From: Deltaproteobacteria bacterium
GTDB taxonomy: Bacteria > Desulfobacterota_B > Binatia > UBA9968
DNA: 6,672 nucleotides
Direction: 5' to 3'
Assembly: GCA_022545745.1 (NCBI GenBank)
Contig: JACZQL010000071.1
Coordinates: 1 to 6,672, forward strand
A model generated the notes under the pieces. The model searched no databases, was not told the origin of the DNA, and saw only the letters and a program-made list of their open reading frames with translations. Every line of letters begins with the position of its first letter. Within the stretch, counting starts at the first letter, position 1. Positions 5,551 through 6,672 of the stretch are shown one piece after another. The translations under genes were made by a program, and so were the position numbers.

Positions 5551-6522
5551 ATGACGAAGAAAAATATCGTAATCGATGTCCATCACCATTGGATGCCCCA
5601 GGAGCACTACCTAAAGCCTGAGCCATTCACCCGGTCGGGTGAGAGGGTTCAATGGAAAGCCGGGCGCTTTCGAATTCTCCGCAAAGGGGTACAGCTGTTC
5701 TCTCCTCCCCCGATGACGGCCAGCATGGAGGATCAGATCAAGTCCATGGACCGAGCCGGAGTGGACCAGGCGGCCCTCCACGTAGGGGTCTGGCTCGATT
5801 GGGTTAATATCAAGGCGGCTCGCACGATCAACGATGCAATGGCAGAGACGACTGAGCGGCACAAGGGCCGTATCGTCCCCGTTGCCCACGTGCCTCCCCT
5901 TGCTGCCGATAGTCGAAGGGAATTGAAACGCGCGGTTGTCAACCTCGGCTTCAAAGCCGTGGCCATGAACACACATATCAAAGGGATTCTTATGGATGAC
6001 CCGCGGCTTTACCCCTTTTACAAGGTGGTATCGGACCTGAACATCCCAATCTTGGTGCATCCTGCGGGGGAGCTCCCCATGGCCCATCCCCATGGTATGG
6101 AACAGTTCAATCTCACGAGGAATCTGGGCCGTGCGATGGATACAACGATCAACATGGCACGGTTGATGTTGAGCGGTACCCTGGATCGCTTTCCAAAGCT
6201 GCGTTTTGTTTTTTCTCACATGGGGGGAGCCTTTTTTGCATTGAAGAACCGTCTGAACCCCTCCTTCTGGGATAACCGATCAAAGGGGTTTTTCGACCGC
6301 TACCGAAAGAGAATCTTTATCGACACCGCACCTCCGTTCTGGGCTCCCGAGGAGGTTTGCTTTGCGGTCCAAACCATGGGAGAAGGGCAAGTACTCCTGG
6401 GCAGTGATTTTCCTACGGTAGGGTTTCTCGGAGACGCGGTCAAAATTATCGAGAAATCGAGGCTGGCACCACAGGTAAAGAAGAAGCTCTTGGGCGACAA
6501 TGCCCGAAGGCTCTTTCGTTGA
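5551..6522 (+). CDS. Amidohydrolase_2 / ACMSD-like metal-dependent hydrolase or decarboxylase
   Basis: This 323-residue TIM-barrel protein belongs to the amidohydrolase superfamily, ACMSD-like branch. Metal ligands appear complete: DVHHH gives H11 and H13, ILVHP gives H170, FSHMGG gives H223 (catalytic type) and GSDFP gives D286. The order and spacing match ACMSD (H-x-H, H near 177, H near 228, D near 294). Members decarboxylate or hydrolyse aromatic or related carboxylic acids with Zn or Mn; the substrate here is not readable. The N-terminal QIKSMDRAGVDQAALHVGVW and C-terminal LLGDNARRLF segments are also typical of the family. No signal peptide is seen, so it is cytoplasmic. The start is ATG 5551 with GAGGG (5544-5548) very close, or GTG 5542 with AAAGGG (5525-5530) 11 nt upstream. 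The frame stays open to 5362, but that overlaps the cupin and has no family homology. Confidence 0.92.
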   Translation: MTKKNIVIDVHHHWMPQEHYLKPEPFTRSGERVQWKAGRFRILRKGVQLFSPPPMTASMEDQIKSMDRAGVDQAALHVGVWLDWVNIKAARTINDAMAETTERHKGRIVPVAHVPPLAADSRRELKRAVVNLGFKAVAMNTHIKGILMDDPRLYPFYKVVSDLNIPILVHPAGELPMAHPHGMEQFNLTRNLGRAMDTTINMARLMLSGTLDRFPKLRFVFSHMGGAFFALKNRLNPSFWDNRSKGFFDRYRKRIFIDTAPPFWAPEEVCFAVQTMGEGQVLLGSDFPTVGFLGDAVKIIEKSRLAPQVKKKLLGDNARRLFR

Positions 6523-6575
6523 CGGAAGACCGTGCGGCCTTATCGAGACTCCTCTTAGGTTCTTAAACTGTTAGC

Positions 6576-6672
6576 AGGCTGGTCAAAAAGATCTCAGAGG
6601 CGAGGCGCGCGAAAAATCGACGAGCGGAGGCGTACTTAGGCGGTACGTTGGAGCGACTCCGCTTGGAGCGTG
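6576..6672. repeat. Imperfect palindromic intergenic repeat, cut off by the window end
   Basis: It begins near GGCTGGTCAAAAAG (6577-6590) and continues through GCGCGAAAAATCGA to a palindromic core. Perfect pairings in the core are CGTAC (6631-6635) with GTACG (6643-6647) and GCGGAG (6624-6629) with CTCCGC (6657-6662). I recall similar GGCTGTTCAAAAA and GCGAAAAATCGA palindromes between genes in deltaproteobacterial and related genomes, where they are multicopy. That recollection has not been checked. It lies about 54 bp after the amidohydrolase stop and may also act as its terminator. The right arm is outside the window. Confidence 0.5.

Noticed and set aside
5611..6219. Open - strand frame of 202 codons
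   Set aside because: It is fully antisense to the amidohydrolase, whose motifs are complete. The peptide is rich in His, Arg and Pro with no family resemblance.
6526..6541. AAGACC/GGCCTT imperfect hairpin after the amidohydrolase as a terminator
   Set aside because: The stem has one mismatch, a 4-nt loop and no T-run after it; it is too weak to call.
1..6672. CRISPR array, mobile element genes, toxin-antitoxin or defence cassette
   Set aside because: No regularly spaced direct repeats, transposase, integrase, nuclease-effector or paired small toxin genes were seen on either strand.

Overview
The window is a stretch of ordinary bacterial chromosome with seven protein genes, all on the + strand. 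No tRNA, rRNA, CRISPR array, transposase or phage gene was seen. Base composition is moderate, with G+C a little above half by eye. Gene spacing is tight, Shine-Dalgarno sites are mostly good, and GTG starts are used. The mix of a divergent bacterial family B DNA polymerase, stand-alone cupins and an ACMSD-like amidohydrolase suits a free-living environmental bacterium, perhaps a deltaproteobacterial, NC10, Rokubacteria or Acidobacteria-like lineage. That placement is inference from recalled family distribution and is weak.

Layout. Positions 1-193 hold leader DNA with two sigma70-type promoter candidates. Positions 194-2425 encode a 743-residue family B DNA polymerase with intact 3'-5' exonuclease and polymerase motifs. 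After 83 bases comes a probable two-gene operon: a short-chain dehydrogenase/reductase (2509-3243) without the usual catalytic serine, then 19 bases later a small protein made of four TPR repeats (3263-3748). The gap 3749-3927 is rich in nested inverted repeats and could be a structured RNA or a small palindromic repeat. A PhnB-like VOC protein (3928-4395) and a small cupin lacking metal-binding histidines (4453-4815) follow. Next is an intergenic region with a good promoter candidate and an 8-bp inverted repeat at the expected transcription start. It leads into a membrane-anchored, probably lipoprotein, cupin (5001-5516) and, 34 bases on, an amidohydrolase_2/ACMSD-like metal hydrolase or decarboxylase (5551-6522). 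The window ends inside an imperfect palindromic intergenic repeat (about 6576-6672).

How the genes might work together. The polymerase appears to have its own promoters and is probably a DNA repair or translesion enzyme unrelated to its neighbours. The SDR and TPR genes are likely co-transcribed. The VOC, cupin, cupin and amidohydrolase genes are a loose set of small-molecule enzymes, a mix often seen in catabolic regions, but no substrate can be read from the sequence. I found no convincing new defence or mobile system. The most unusual items are the structured 3749-3880 region, the matching loss of the motif-2 histidine in both cupins, the SDR without its serine, and the variant motif C of the polymerase.
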